From the NCBI GenBank assembly GCA_905221605.1, contig CAJNDS010002156.1, positions 283,001 to 347,000 of the forward strand: a DNA stretch of 64,000 nucleotides. The letters are read 5' to 3'. Below are positions 8,580 through 17,107 of this stretch, in pieces; the stretch's first letter is position 1, and every line of letters begins with the position of its first letter. Under the pieces are notes generated by a model. The model had not been told where the DNA came from, did not search any database, and saw only the letters and a program-made list of their open reading frames with translations. The position numbers were made by a program, and so were the translations under genes. Origin of the DNA: Symbiodinium natans. Taxonomy: Eukaryota > Sar > Dinophyceae > Suessiales > Symbiodiniaceae.

Positions 8580-9334
8580 GACAATCGCTGAGAAGGCCAT
8601 CAAGGAGGAGGGGCAACAGCCGTTAATGGCTGCAGCATCGGGCACACATGCTGTGATCCGAGTTTATTATCTTACCATTCCCTAAACCCTAAACCCTAAA
8701 CCCTAAACCCTGAACCCTGAACCCTGAACCCTGAACCCTAAATTCTAAACCCTTTTTACAATCAATAGACATTCGGCCTTCTTTCATGCCTCGCGTGTGA
8801 AACCTCCAAGCAAGCGCCCGCTGCGGCGGTTGGCACTGCGAACAGGCAAGGATCCAAGATGTGCCAGCAACTTGGGTTCGGCCTTGGGTTTAGGGTTTAG
8901 GGTTTAGAGTTTAGGGTTTAGGGTTTAGGCTTTAGGCTTTAGGGTTTAGGGCTTAGGGCTTAGGGTGTTCCTCCTTACACTAACAGCCCTGGGGATTCTA
9001 GTAGGGGGGGTACTGCAATCCCTATGAAGGGACTGTATTAGTATAAGGGGGGAGCATCCCCAAGGTTAGGGTTGCAGAAGCCTATTCACCCAAGAGCGAA
9101 GTCAGCATGTGCTGGCAGTTCATCTGGAGGCGGTCCGACGATGGAAAGACCTGTAAGGGGTTTAGGGTTTAGGGTTTGGGGTTTCGGGTTTAGGGTTGAG
9201 GGTTTAGGGTTGATGGAAAGACCTGCAGAGCACACGTAGCGGCTTGGAAGCAAGCACTCTGCATCGTTTATCCTTACGCTGCTTCTTCCACAGGTCTAGA
9301 AAGCTTTGAGTTTAGGCGTTCCTCTCCTGCATGA
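8580..9334 (+). CDS. Four-exon 3' end of a gene, unknown protein (gene X4)
   Basis: Exons: 8580-8661 (TIAEKAIKEEGQQPLMAAAS), 8769-8887 (TFGLLSCLACETSKQAPAAA), 9078-9152 (SLFTQERSQHVLAVHLEAVR) and 9229-9334 (AHVAAWKQALCIVYPYAASS, then TGA). Phases agree at all three junctions. Intron 8662-8768 has a CCCTAAA tract near its 3' end. Intron 8888-9077 starts GTTTAGGG and carries a nested family B element. Intron 9153-9228 starts GTAAGGGGTTTAGGG, is 76 bp long, and is flanked by a 14-bp direct repeat. Removing it restores RWKDL followed by AHVAAWK in frame. No domain recognised. Confidence 0.55.
8681..8754 (-). repeat. CCCTAAA/CCCTGAA tract
   Basis: In the intron 8662-8768. Confidence 0.9.
8888..8965 (+). 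repeat. TTTAGGG tract
   Basis: Begins at the donor; followed at once by family B element B1. Confidence 0.9.
8966..9062 (+). mobile_element. Family B inverted-repeat element (B1), nested in an intron
   Basis: GGGTGTTCCTCCTTACACTA left and GTATAAGGGGGGAGCATCCC right. It directly follows the TTTAGGG tract that starts the intron 8888-9077. Confidence 0.7.
9140..9225 (+). repeat. 14-bp direct repeat flanking a TTTAGGG tract
   Basis: GATGGAAAGACCTG occurs at 9140-9153 and 9212-9225. The donor GT (9153) and the acceptor CAG (9226-9228) sit at the right edges of the two copies. Confidence 0.95.
9158..9211 (+). repeat. TTTAGGG tract with flanking duplication
   Basis: Core of the 76-bp intron 9153-9228. 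Confidence 0.95.
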
Positions 9335-10246
9335 TCTTCATCACCGTGTTGACCGCTTCCTCCGAGTTCGGCGCCTCACTTGGCTCCACCTGAGGGCTGT
9401 TACTGCGATGGGGACTGGGTAGGAGTCAGGGTGTCAAGGGTGCAGTTGCATGAAGACAGCGACATTGTTTGAGGTGCGAAACAATCTGAGACGGCACTAT
9501 TTGCTCCTGGGTTCCCTTTTCTGAGACCCCCTGTGAAATCTGCATCCATAAGAGGTGCGGATCGTTCCAAGCTTCCCCATCCAGATCTAGGAACACGGAG
9601 CAGGCTTTCGCTTGTCGGACACTTGACTTGGAGGTAGGTCCGGTTATTGCATCTCCCATTGCGTGGCCATGGTGCTTTGTCGTTGGCCTGCTCATTGAGT
9701 TGCTCCATATGGGCGGTGCTTTCAGCCCTTGATTGGAGTATGCCGTGTGATCTGGGGAACCAAACTGTTCAAAACCCACCAAACAAAAAACCTAGTTGAC
9801 ATGTGGTACCTCTGTGATAGTAGTCATTTGCTTCATGACTTGCCTTCGAGATTGCATAAAACATTGACATGCATGACCAAGCATTACATCGGCATGCCGG
9901 CTACCTTTAAGAGCTCTATACTCAAATTGCTAATTGCAGGCTATCGTGCAACTGCTTGCTCGATGATTCTGTATACTCTGTTCATGCCGCCGTCCTGGAA
10001 GGAACACCACGACGATGATGCTATGTAGGCCGCTTGGCCGCAAGAACAACGACGACGTACATCTTTAACCCCCTGCCCCCCCATGCCCCCAACTACAAGC
10101 CTCGCCACCTCCTCCCATTCAAACGCCACCCTGAGACACGGCATCGGCGCCCACCATCGTGGAAAACTTTTTAGGGGCTGAGGTTAGAAGCCTGCCTTCA
10201 ACTGTACAACCCGGAAAGCCCTCACCCTAAACCCTAAACCCTAAAC
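9335..10246. other. Unassigned stretch
   Basis: A plus frame at 9729-10028 is open for 99 codons (contains SILKLLIAGYRATACSMILY) and a minus frame covers 9426-9782. Neither has a clear splice context, so neither is called as a gene. No tract is present. Confidence 0.3.
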
Positions 10247-10247
10247 C
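10224..10247 (-). repeat. CCCTAAA tract
   Basis: Abuts the minus-strand exon 10247-10345 as its intron 5' end. Confidence 0.85.
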
Positions 10248-10470
10248 CTGAGCCCCTGGCTTCTTCTAAAGGAGGCATGTCGTCCGTTTTGTCCTGGGCC
10301 TGCTTGGGAGGCAGCGCATCCAGGGGCTTAAGCTGGAAGTCTGATCTTCCTGTGTGACTAGCACCCATGGGTACCTGGCAGGGGTAAACCCTAAACCCCA
10401 AACCCCAAACCCTAAACCCTAAACAGGTCTCCGGCATCCTGTATTGGAGCTGGGCGGTTGCATGCTCGAC
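10247..10470 (-). CDS. Minus-strand exon pair abutting telomere repeats
   Basis: On the minus strand one exon runs from 10345 down to 10247 and reads PLDALPPKQAQDKTDDMPPL before ending exactly at GTTTAGGG (CCCTAAAC on plus). The upstream exon ends at 10426 in CT followed by GTTTAGGG and reads CNRPAPIQDAGD; the phases agree when the downstream acceptor is CAGGAAG. The pair shows the same rule on the other strand: the donor is the first telomere repeat. A plus-strand frame over 10451-10522 (LGGCMLDQRHSAEFTGWAQA) is also open, so the strand here is not settled. Confidence 0.4.
10386..10425 (-). repeat. CCCTAAA tract
   Basis: Abuts the minus-strand exon ending at 10426. Confidence 0.85.
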
Positions 10471-11162
10471 CAGCGGCACTCAGCAGAGTTTACCGGCTGG
10501 GCGCAGGCTCGGGCGCGTGCCAGGTACCCAGCGCCACCCTTGCGCGTCAGGCGCTTCCCTGGCACTTTGGCTGCATCTGCTTGGCTTGCAGTTTCCATGT
10601 CCCAGACAGTGTGTCAATCTCTTACCTTCCTTATAACCCTGCTGCATCCTGCTACCAATGGTCTTCTCTTTGGCTGGGCATAGACATCGACGAATTACCT
10701 GGACCCTCCCCGCGCCGAGGCAGTCTGCCAAGCACCGCTGCACCGTGGGAGGTGAGGGGTCGATCCTGGCAATCTCGATGACTTAAGTACAGAGACCGGG
10801 GGGGGGGATGAGGGGGGAGGGCGGGGGGGCGAGGAGGGAGAGAATTTCGTTAAGTTGCCAAGCTGCCTGGAGATTCAGGCGTTGGGGGTAACTACCTACA
10901 CTTCTTCGGGCCTATGGACATACACACGGTATGGACAGGGGTCATGCTGGTTCCGATGGCTGCATGGATCGTGTCATCTATTTGGCAAGCGCGGCGGCGA
11001 GGCAGCATGAGATGCAGCACAGAGGACGTGCAGCTCGAAGCAATCTGCAGATTTCGCGCGACTTGGTTCCGAGGATGGTGGATCTGAGACATGGAACTAT
11101 CAGGCGCCCTAAGCCCTGCCCAGACATCCATCGCTACTCCCTACATAGCCCCGACAACCCCG

Positions 11163-11200
11163 AAAACCCTAAACCCTGAACCCTAAACCCTAAACCCTAT
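11163..11200 (-). repeat. CCCTAAA tract
   Basis: Before the acceptor at 11203. Confidence 0.9.
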
Positions 11201-11203
11201 CAG

Positions 11204-11585
11204 GGCACGGGTGCCTCCTCTGCTTCGGTCAGATCGATGACCTGTGGTTCGAATCTGCATGTGCACGGGTTTAGGGTTTAGGGTTTAGGGTTTAGGGTTC
11301 AGGGTTTAGGGTTTAGGGTTTAGGGTTTAGGGTTTAGGGTTTAGCGTTTAGGGTTTAGGGTGGGAGAAGTGGAGGGAGAACAGCAGCCCCAAAGCGGGAG
11401 AGGCCTAAACCCTGAACCCTAACCCTGAACCCTAAACCCTGAGCCCTAAACCCTAAACCCTCCAGGTAAAGACCTCAATCCTCAACTACACGTGCAGCCA
11501 ACCAGCACCCTTCCCATCCTCAAAGCCTAAAACCTTCAATGCACAACCCACTTTTGTCCCAACAAAGTTAGTAACTCAAAAACTG
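11204..11585 (+). CDS. Two exons split by an intron with telomere repeats at both ends
   Basis: Exon 11204-11268 reads GCLLCFGQIDDLWFESACAR and ends before GTTTAGGG. The intron 11269-11465 starts with about 13 TTTAGGG-type repeats and ends with about eight CCCTAAA-type repeats followed by CTCCAG. Exon 11466 onward is open in phase 0 (contains TSILNYTCSQPAPFPSSKPK) up to the family B element at 11589. The intron ends are complementary and would pair in RNA. Product unknown. Confidence 0.45.
11269..11461. repeat. TTTAGGG then CCCTAAA in one intron
   Basis: TTTAGGG 11269-11360 and CCCTAAA 11404-11461, separated by 43 bp; opposite orientations at the two ends of one intron. Confidence 0.9.
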
Positions 11586-11588
11586 AGA

Positions 11589-11700
11589 ATTGGGATGTTC
11601 CCCCTTATACTAGCAGTCCTTAACGGGGTTCTAATGGGGCGGGGAGGTACTACAATCCACAATCCCTACTAAGGACTCTTAGTACAAGGGTGAACATGCC
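11589..11700 (+). mobile_element. Family B element (B2) with 9-bp flanking repeat
   Basis: ATTGGGATGTTCCCCCTTAT left and GTGAACATGCC right. AAACTGAGA occurs at 11580-11588 and again at 11701-11709. Confidence 0.75.
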
Positions 11701-11847
11701 AAACTGAGAGCGGGAAAAACCCTAAACCCTAAACCCTAAACCCGCTGAGACCCTGAGGCATGCTGAGACTGAGGCCCGGCAGCCGGATCCCCGAAGAGGC
11801 TTCGAGAAGTCCAGGTGCCCCTGAGTGGGCGCCGGTCCAGCTTCTTG

Positions 11848-12031
11848 GGGTTTTGAAGGGTTTAGGATGGTTTCGGAGTGGTTTTGGAGTGGTTGGAGTG
11901 GTTTTGGAGTGGTTTGGGATGGTTTAGGATGGTTTGGGAGTGGTTTGGGATGGTTTGGGATGGTTTGGGAGTGGTTTTGGAGTGGTTTGGGATGGTTTGG
12001 GATGGTTTGGAATGGTTTGGGAACGGTTTTG
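11848..12031 (+). repeat. GGTTTGGGAT / GGTTTTGGAGT tandem array
   Basis: About 17 copies of a 10-11 bp unit. Long frames on both strands (Trp/Gly-rich and Pro/His/Asn-rich) are repeat artefacts. Confidence 0.85.
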
Positions 12032-12104
12032 GAGAGTATCTTGAGAGGGATTTCTCTTTTGATCCTCCTCTGCGGAAGAAGGCCGAGTCGGGGTGGGGGA
12101 CCCA

Positions 12105-12208
12105 AAGAGCCCAATGCCCCTTAATTGAGGAAGGTGCCTCAAATCATAATAAGAATCCCTTTAAAAAATTAGAGACATATGCCTTAACTAAGGGGTATGG
12201 GGCTCCCA
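12105..12208 (+). mobile_element. Family C inverted-repeat element (C1)
   Basis: AGAGCCCAATGCCCCTTAAT left; CTTAACTAAGGGGTATGGGG right, then CTCCC. Confidence 0.7.
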
Positions 12209-12319
12209 GGGGAGCGAGGTGGGAGGCCGAGGGTGCGAGCGCTCGGCCTCGACGGCATCGAGCATCGTGGACACCAGCGCCGCCTCAAGTCGAAACCTAA
12301 GGGCCTGAGGAAGGCCCTT

Positions 12320-12395
12320 TAAACCCTAAACCCCACCCTAAACCCTAAACCCTAAACCCGAAACCCTAAACCCTAGACCCTAAACCCTAGACCCT
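12320..12395 (-). repeat. CCCTAAA tract
   Basis: Upstream of the exon at 12480. Further short tracts lie at 11719-11743 and 12737-12780. Confidence 0.9.
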
Positions 12396-12479
12396 ACTAA
12401 AAGCCCAAGCCCCATTCCTTCCCCCCTAGGACCTTGGACACCTCCCAGCAAACAGCCTTGATTTATGTGCATTAAACAG

Positions 12480-12696
12480 GCTGTTTTGGGCTTCGGCATG
12501 TTGAGGATTGCGGACATCCCAAGCGGCGTCGGCATGTCAGAAACAGCCTTCTGGGAACCCTAAACCCTAAACCCTAAACCCTAAACCCTAAACCAGGGCT
12601 GTATTGCACATTCAGCGTGCGGCTGTTGTGTCTGAGCGAGTGTTCTACCATACTGCGCTTTTGGAGGCGAATGTCATCATTCACATGCTCTCTCCA
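12480..12696 (+). CDS. Two-exon chain, unknown protein
   Basis: Exon 12480-12527 follows TTAAACAG and reads AVLGFGMLRIADIPSG. Exon 12616-12696 follows TTCAG and reads RAAVVSERVFYHTALLEANV. The junction is phase 0 on both sides. The 88-bp intron (12528-12615) contains the CCCTAAA tract at 12557-12594. The next exon may be at about 12789 (CDIQKDDTKPSQLGVELEL before GTACC), but its phase does not agree. Confidence 0.45.
12557..12594 (-). repeat. CCCTAAA tract
   Basis: In the intron 12528-12615. Confidence 0.9.
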
Positions 12697-12845
12697 GTCC
12701 GTCGAAAACGACGCCTGGGTTCATTCAAGTTACACTACCCTAAACCCTAAACCCCGAAACCCTATAAACCCTACACCCTAGCACAGATGCGACATCCAAA
12801 AAGATGACACGAAGCCTTCTCAACTTGGAGTTGAATTGGAGTTGG

Positions 12846-12974
12846 TACCTTGGGATGTTCCCCCTTATACTCATACAGTCCTTTTATAGGAGGTATAGTA
12901 CCCCCCCCCCCCCCCCCACTATAATCCCTACTTAAGGACTGTTGGAAATTAGAAAAAGGGGGGAACATCCCAAT
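12846..12974 (+). mobile_element. Family B element (B3)
   Basis: TTGGGATGTTCCCCCTTATA left and AAGGGGGGAACATCCCAA right, with a C18 run in the middle. Confidence 0.7.
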
Positions 12975-13454
12975 TGAAACCATTTTTTTGATACCCCTGT
13001 GCTCCGCCGAGCAGCCACAAACTCTGGCAGCAGCGGAGCATCCTTGTGAGCTGTCTCGGAGTGAGAAGGGCAGGGACGTTCTTTTCTGGGATGTTGCCTA
13101 TAAGATGTTGGGGTGGAGGGATGCTTTTGAGGTCCTTGAGGGTTTGAGGATGTTTTGGGGAGGCTTGGGGATCTGTTGGGATTGGGAGACTGGCTTCGGG
13201 CGCCTAAAGGCAAGCGCTTCTGCCAACTTTTCGGTGCGAAGGCAAACACGGGGCATCGAGGTACATCAGCGACAGTCGTACGTCGAGCGCAGGAAGACCC
13301 TTGAGGATCCCCTAGAGAGGCTCAGCCCACCTCGGCAGACCAGTAGCCGGCTCGCGCTACGGCCTCAGGTTCCGAATTCCAGGTTTGATGCTGTCCGGAG
13401 ACGCCTCAAAGCTGGGAATTGAGCGATTCAATTGACCAAATGCCCCAAACCCTG

Positions 13455-13545
13455 CCAGCATGGGCGATTATACCCTATAGCCCCTTAAAAGAGGCCCTTT
13501 ATAGGGTTGATTATGGGGATTGTGGGGCCTAATCGCCCATCCTGG
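13455..13545. mobile_element. Family F inverted-repeat element
   Basis: Ends CCAGCATGGGCGATTA and TAATCGCCCATCCTGG, 15 of 16 paired; 91 bp. Confidence 0.75.
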
Positions 13546-13648
13546 TAAACCCTGGACGAGCCCCCGGCGCGCACAGCCTCGATGTGAGCATCGAGACCTC
13601 GATGGTGGGGCGTTTTGCTTTGGATGGGGTTTCGTTGTTTTTGTTTCA

Positions 13649-13759
13649 GTACAGTAAACCCCAAAAAGTTGGAAACCTTTTTAAGGACAAATAGTGCTGG
13701 GATTCCCTATACTTTAGGGATTGAGGCTATTGAGTTCCCAACTTTTGGCTTCTACTATA
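13649..13759 (+). mobile_element. Family E element (E1), diverged
   Basis: TACAGTAAACCCCAAAAAGT left and CCCAACTTTTGGCTTCTACT right. Confidence 0.6.
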
Positions 13760-13897
13760 GGCCTGTTAGGGTTTGACAATCTGACTTACGGCTCGAATCC
13801 CAGAATCACCAGAATCTCACACTGAAATTCTGAAGCTCGCCTGCGGGAATCTCTTTCGCAGTCGTGCTCCGAAGTCGCTGGCACGCAACGAAGCATC

Positions 13898-13988
13898 AAA
13901 CCCCAAACCCCAAACCCTAAAACCCTAAAACCCAAACCCTAAACCCCAAACCCTAAACCCTAAACCCTAGCCCTAAACCCTAAACCCT
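13898..13988 (-). repeat. CCCTAAA tract
   Basis: Left of the exon 14010-14066. Confidence 0.9.
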
Positions 13989-14009
13989 GTAAACTTCGGT
14001 GCCACAAAG

Positions 14010-14066
14010 AGCCCCGCTGTGTGTCTCTGGGAGCGAACCCAGAGGCTGCTGCTGCAGAAACCTCGG
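14010..14066 (+). CDS. Single exon between a CCCTAAA and a TTTAGGG tract
   Basis: Reads PRCVSLGANPEAAAAETS, starts after CACAAAG and ends before GTTTAGGG. It is bounded on the left by CCCTAAA (13898-13988) and on the right by TTTAGGG (14067-14140), the arrangement seen repeatedly. Partners were not traced. Confidence 0.35.
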
Positions 14067-14145
14067 GTTTAGGGTTTAGGGTTTAGGGTTTAGGGTTTAG
14101 GGTTTAGGATTTAGGATTTAGGGGGTAGGGGGTAGGGATGTGGGG
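14067..14145 (+). repeat. TTTAGGG tract
   Basis: Begins at the donor of the exon 14010-14066; a second tract follows at 14313-14401. Confidence 0.9.
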
Positions 14146-15078
14146 AGATAGGGCCGAAAAGTCTCATACCTCAAAATGCTAGTCAAGGATTTCATTGATT
14201 TCAGTGGGACTTCCGGCGTGCTGATGTATGTCACCTCAGAGCCCATCATAAGAACCCCAATCGGCGTGAGGAAACCTTAATGTCCTCTGGTTAGCCTTTT
14301 TAGGAACCCCCTTGGGTTTAGGGTTTAGGGTTTAGGGTTTAGGGTTTAGGGTTTAGGGTTTAGGGTTTAGGGTTTAGGGTTTAGGGTTTAGGGTTTAGGG
14401 CAGTTAAGCAACCAGGAGCCAACACTCTTACAACCCGACTGCCAATCATGTGTTGTCGGACCGGCGTCGTAGCAGTTGAGCTGCGACTTGTGCTCACTGC
14501 GCTCTGGGTGTGCCACCACACCACCAATTGGTAGGATGACTCAAAGAGGACCGTCAGAGCCTTCAGACCCACCACGCATGTGCTTCCAAAGGGCGTCTGA
14601 ACGTGCTACCTGCCTGGCTACATGCTGGCTCATCGTCAGGAGACGGCTTGTTGAAGATAAGCGAGAGGAGCTTCAGACCAGTGTAACTGTACCCTTTGAA
14701 CAAGTTGAATTCAAGTTTTCATCCAGCCTCTTGGACTCACAGGATGTACGGGGTCATCCGGTTTGGGAGTCTTAGTTGCTAATGATTTGGGGCTTCCTGG
14801 CGAAAGTGATGACAGAGTGCTCCAATCCGTCCAGTCCGTCTTTTTCGTCCGCACAGCGTGTGCCCCACAGAAGCCCACACGTTGTCATAACACTCCCACA
14901 CAGACATGAAAAGAATAAAGCAGCAGCCACCATAATCAGATCCCAGCTACCATTGCAGAAGCGCGACATCAAACTTGACGCGCCTTTAGCAGCTTCCTGC
15001 CCAGGCGCTCGTCCTCACGACAGGGAGCGGTGGGGCGAGGCGGGCAAGGAACATGGGCAAAACCCCCCCCCCCCCCCC

Positions 15079-15113
15079 TAAACCCTCAACCCTCAACCCT
15101 AAACCCTCAACCC
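15079..15113 (-). repeat. CCCTAAA/CCCTCAA tract
   Basis: Short and degenerate, after a C13 run. Other short tracts nearby: 16169-16201 (CCCTAAA) and 17396-17446 (CCCTAAA). Confidence 0.8.
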
Positions 15114-15237
15114 GCCCCCCCAGGCCCACCCATGCAGTACCCGACCCAAGAGCAAGCTGCAAAAGTTGCCTTCATGGCAAACTTCTCAAAGGCACCGGAG
15201 AAGAGCTCAATCGCCTGGGTCCCCGCAGCTTCCAAGA

Positions 15238-15340
15238 ACTATACCTTTTCTTGGAACCTGAATAAAAAAATATTTTTAACTACCTCTTGGGTTTTATATA
15301 AAACAAAACTCGAAAAATAATGCCCAAGGGGGATATAGAG
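15238..15340 (+). mobile_element. Family H element (H1)
   Basis: Shares TACCTCTTGGGTTTTATATA and CCAAGGGGGATATAG with 31149-31253. Ends CTATAC and GGGGGATATAG suggest a short inverted repeat. Confidence 0.6.
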
Positions 15341-15444
15341 ACTGCCAGGGCTTGGGGTGCAAGAGGCGAGGGCTGGGCTGCTGGGCTGCTGGGCTGCTGG
15401 GCTCTGCGAGGCAGACTCGAGAGATCAGGGCTTCGCCCCCAGAT

Positions 15445-15992
15445 TATATACTATTTTAGGGTTTCGGGTTTAGGGTTTAGGGTTTAGGGCGGTTTTTAGG
15501 GTATATAAGGGGTACCCCCATTTTCGGAAATCCCCACTTCCGTGCAGCTTTTTTGAAGCCAAAAGCTGGCCTCCTGCTGCATCTGAGGATGGTCGCTGAG
15601 GGGATCTGATACGATGCCTGGGGCAGACAGCGCTCCCTCTGCTGGTACATTTGGGGTTTAGGGTTTAGGGTTGAGGGTTTAGGCTTTAGGGTTTAGGGTT
15701 TAGGGGTACCCCTTGTATATACCCCAAAATAGAATAGCATCTCCTTAAAGGGACCCCCAAAAAGGGTACCCCTATTTTCGTAAGCAAGCCCAGCTTCGAG
15801 GCATCCACGCCACAACATGACTCTAAATGGGGGGGGGGGGGTTTAGGGTTTAGGGTTTAGGGTTTGGGGTTTAGGGTTTAGGGCTTAGGGCTTAGGGTTT
15901 AGGGTTTACCCTTGGCGAGTTCCCAAAATAGGGAGTATACTATTTTGGAGGCATATTAAGGATACCCCCCCCCCCCCTATTGGGGGAAATGC
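15445..15992. mobile_element. Cluster of three family A elements fused with TTTAGGG tracts (A3-A5)
   Basis: Element parts at about 15445-15456 plus 15490-15530, at 15703-15790 and at 15905-15992. In the first, a TTTAGGG tract (15457-15489) splits the element. In the others a TTTAGGG tract abuts the left end. Shared pieces are ATACTATTTT, GGGGTACCCC and CGGAAATCCCC. Confidence 0.6.
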
Positions 15993-16209
15993 CCAAATCA
16001 AAGCCTGTCTGTGCAGAGCCGCTTTCGGATGTTTCAGGGGGGCTGCGTGTGCCGCTTCCAGGCTGACGGGTATGAACCCGCCCTGCCGGCTGGCTGCCAA
16101 ACTCCTGCACTCCAAAGCAGCCCGAACCTTGTGAAGACCCAAACCTTGCAGACTTCGAGCAATCCTCACCCTAAACCCTAAACCCTAAACCCTAAACCCT
16201 CAATTGAAG

Positions 16210-16557
16210 TCAGGGACCCCTTCGCCCCTTTTGGGGAGATGATAGCTCCATAGTCTCCTCAAACTGCATAGTTATAATGTAATTCTAATACATAAGCAGT
16301 TATATATTATAATTACAATGTAGTTACAACCCTTAACCCTAAACCCTGAACCAAATTCTACAAGGACCCCTTTGCCCCTTTTGAGGAATAATGCCACCTT
16401 AGAGATAATAGATGGGGTAATGGTTATTCCTATAGTTGTGTTGATAATGGGGTAGTAGTAGTGATATATCGGTGAAGTGTAGGGGGGATCCTAGGAATAA
16501 TCATCTAATGGGTTGACGGTGGCCTTATTACCCAAAAGGGGCGAAGGGGTCCCTGAC
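16210..16557. mobile_element. Family D element with nested second copy and tract
   Basis: Ends TCAGGGACCCCTTCGCCCCT and AGGGGCGAAGGGGTCCCTGA are a perfect inverted repeat; the match runs to about 27 bp. A second left end (AGGACCCCTTTGCCCCTTTT) lies at 16361, preceded by a short CCCTAAA stretch, so one copy seems inserted in another. Confidence 0.75.
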
Positions 16558-16583
16558 TAATGACCTCTACACCTGGGCTGCAG

Positions 16584-17042
16584 ACTCTCGCACCCCACGA
16601 GCAGGATTTGCTTCACCTGGCACTAGGTGGGATGTTCCCCCCTCCCCCCTCATACTCACAGACCTTAATAGGGATTCTGCTAGGGGGTACTATGACCCCT
16701 ATTTTGTTAGTATAAGGGGGAACAACATCCCAAGGCACCAGGTTAATGCCGGGCTTCAGGCAAAACAAACGTGTGGTTGAGGGTCTCTACTCTCTGTCGA
16801 GCGTGCACGCACACTGAACGTGCGCGTGCGCAAGTTGACCTTGCAAAACCAAGCCCATGAGAACCCGGTAGACCTCACTAGGTCCAGAACGCTCAGAACA
16901 TTGCAATGGGGGAAAATGTGGGATGACTCTGCCACTACCTTCAGACGAAAGCCTGAAGCTTATGACTGCGAGCCACCTTTCTATCGCCTGAATGTCTCTG
17001 AGGATTCTGTGGTCTCTCTACGAGCTACCTGGCAGTGTGCAG
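16584..17042 (+). CDS. Three-exon chain split by a family B introner, unknown protein
   Basis: Exon 16584-16626 (SRTPRAGFASPGT), intron 16627-16741 made of a family B element plus one copy of its flanking repeat, exon 16742-16772 (LMPGFRQNKR), intron 16773-16834, exon 16835-17042 (contains AYDCEPPFYRLNVSEDSVVS; the frame stays open to a TAA at 17105-17107). Phases agree. The flanking repeat GGCACTAGGT / GGCACCAGGT supplies AG|GT at both ends, so splicing removes the insertion exactly. Product unknown. Confidence 0.55.
16629..16733 (+). mobile_element. Family B element (B4), a spliced introner
   Basis: GGGATGTTCCCCCC left and AACATCCCAA right, 105 bp. Flanked by GGCACTAGGT (16619-16628) and GGCACCAGGT (16734-16743). 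AG|GT in each repeat gives the donor and acceptor. Confidence 0.8.
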
Positions 17043-17107
17043 GTGTACGTAGACTAGCCCAGTCACCTATAAGCCATCCTTCACTACAGTCATACACTCA
17101 ACTCTAA

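Noticed and set aside
11825-12300. Trp/Gly-rich and Pro/His/Asn-rich proteins
   Set aside because: Both come from the GGTTTGGGAT array.
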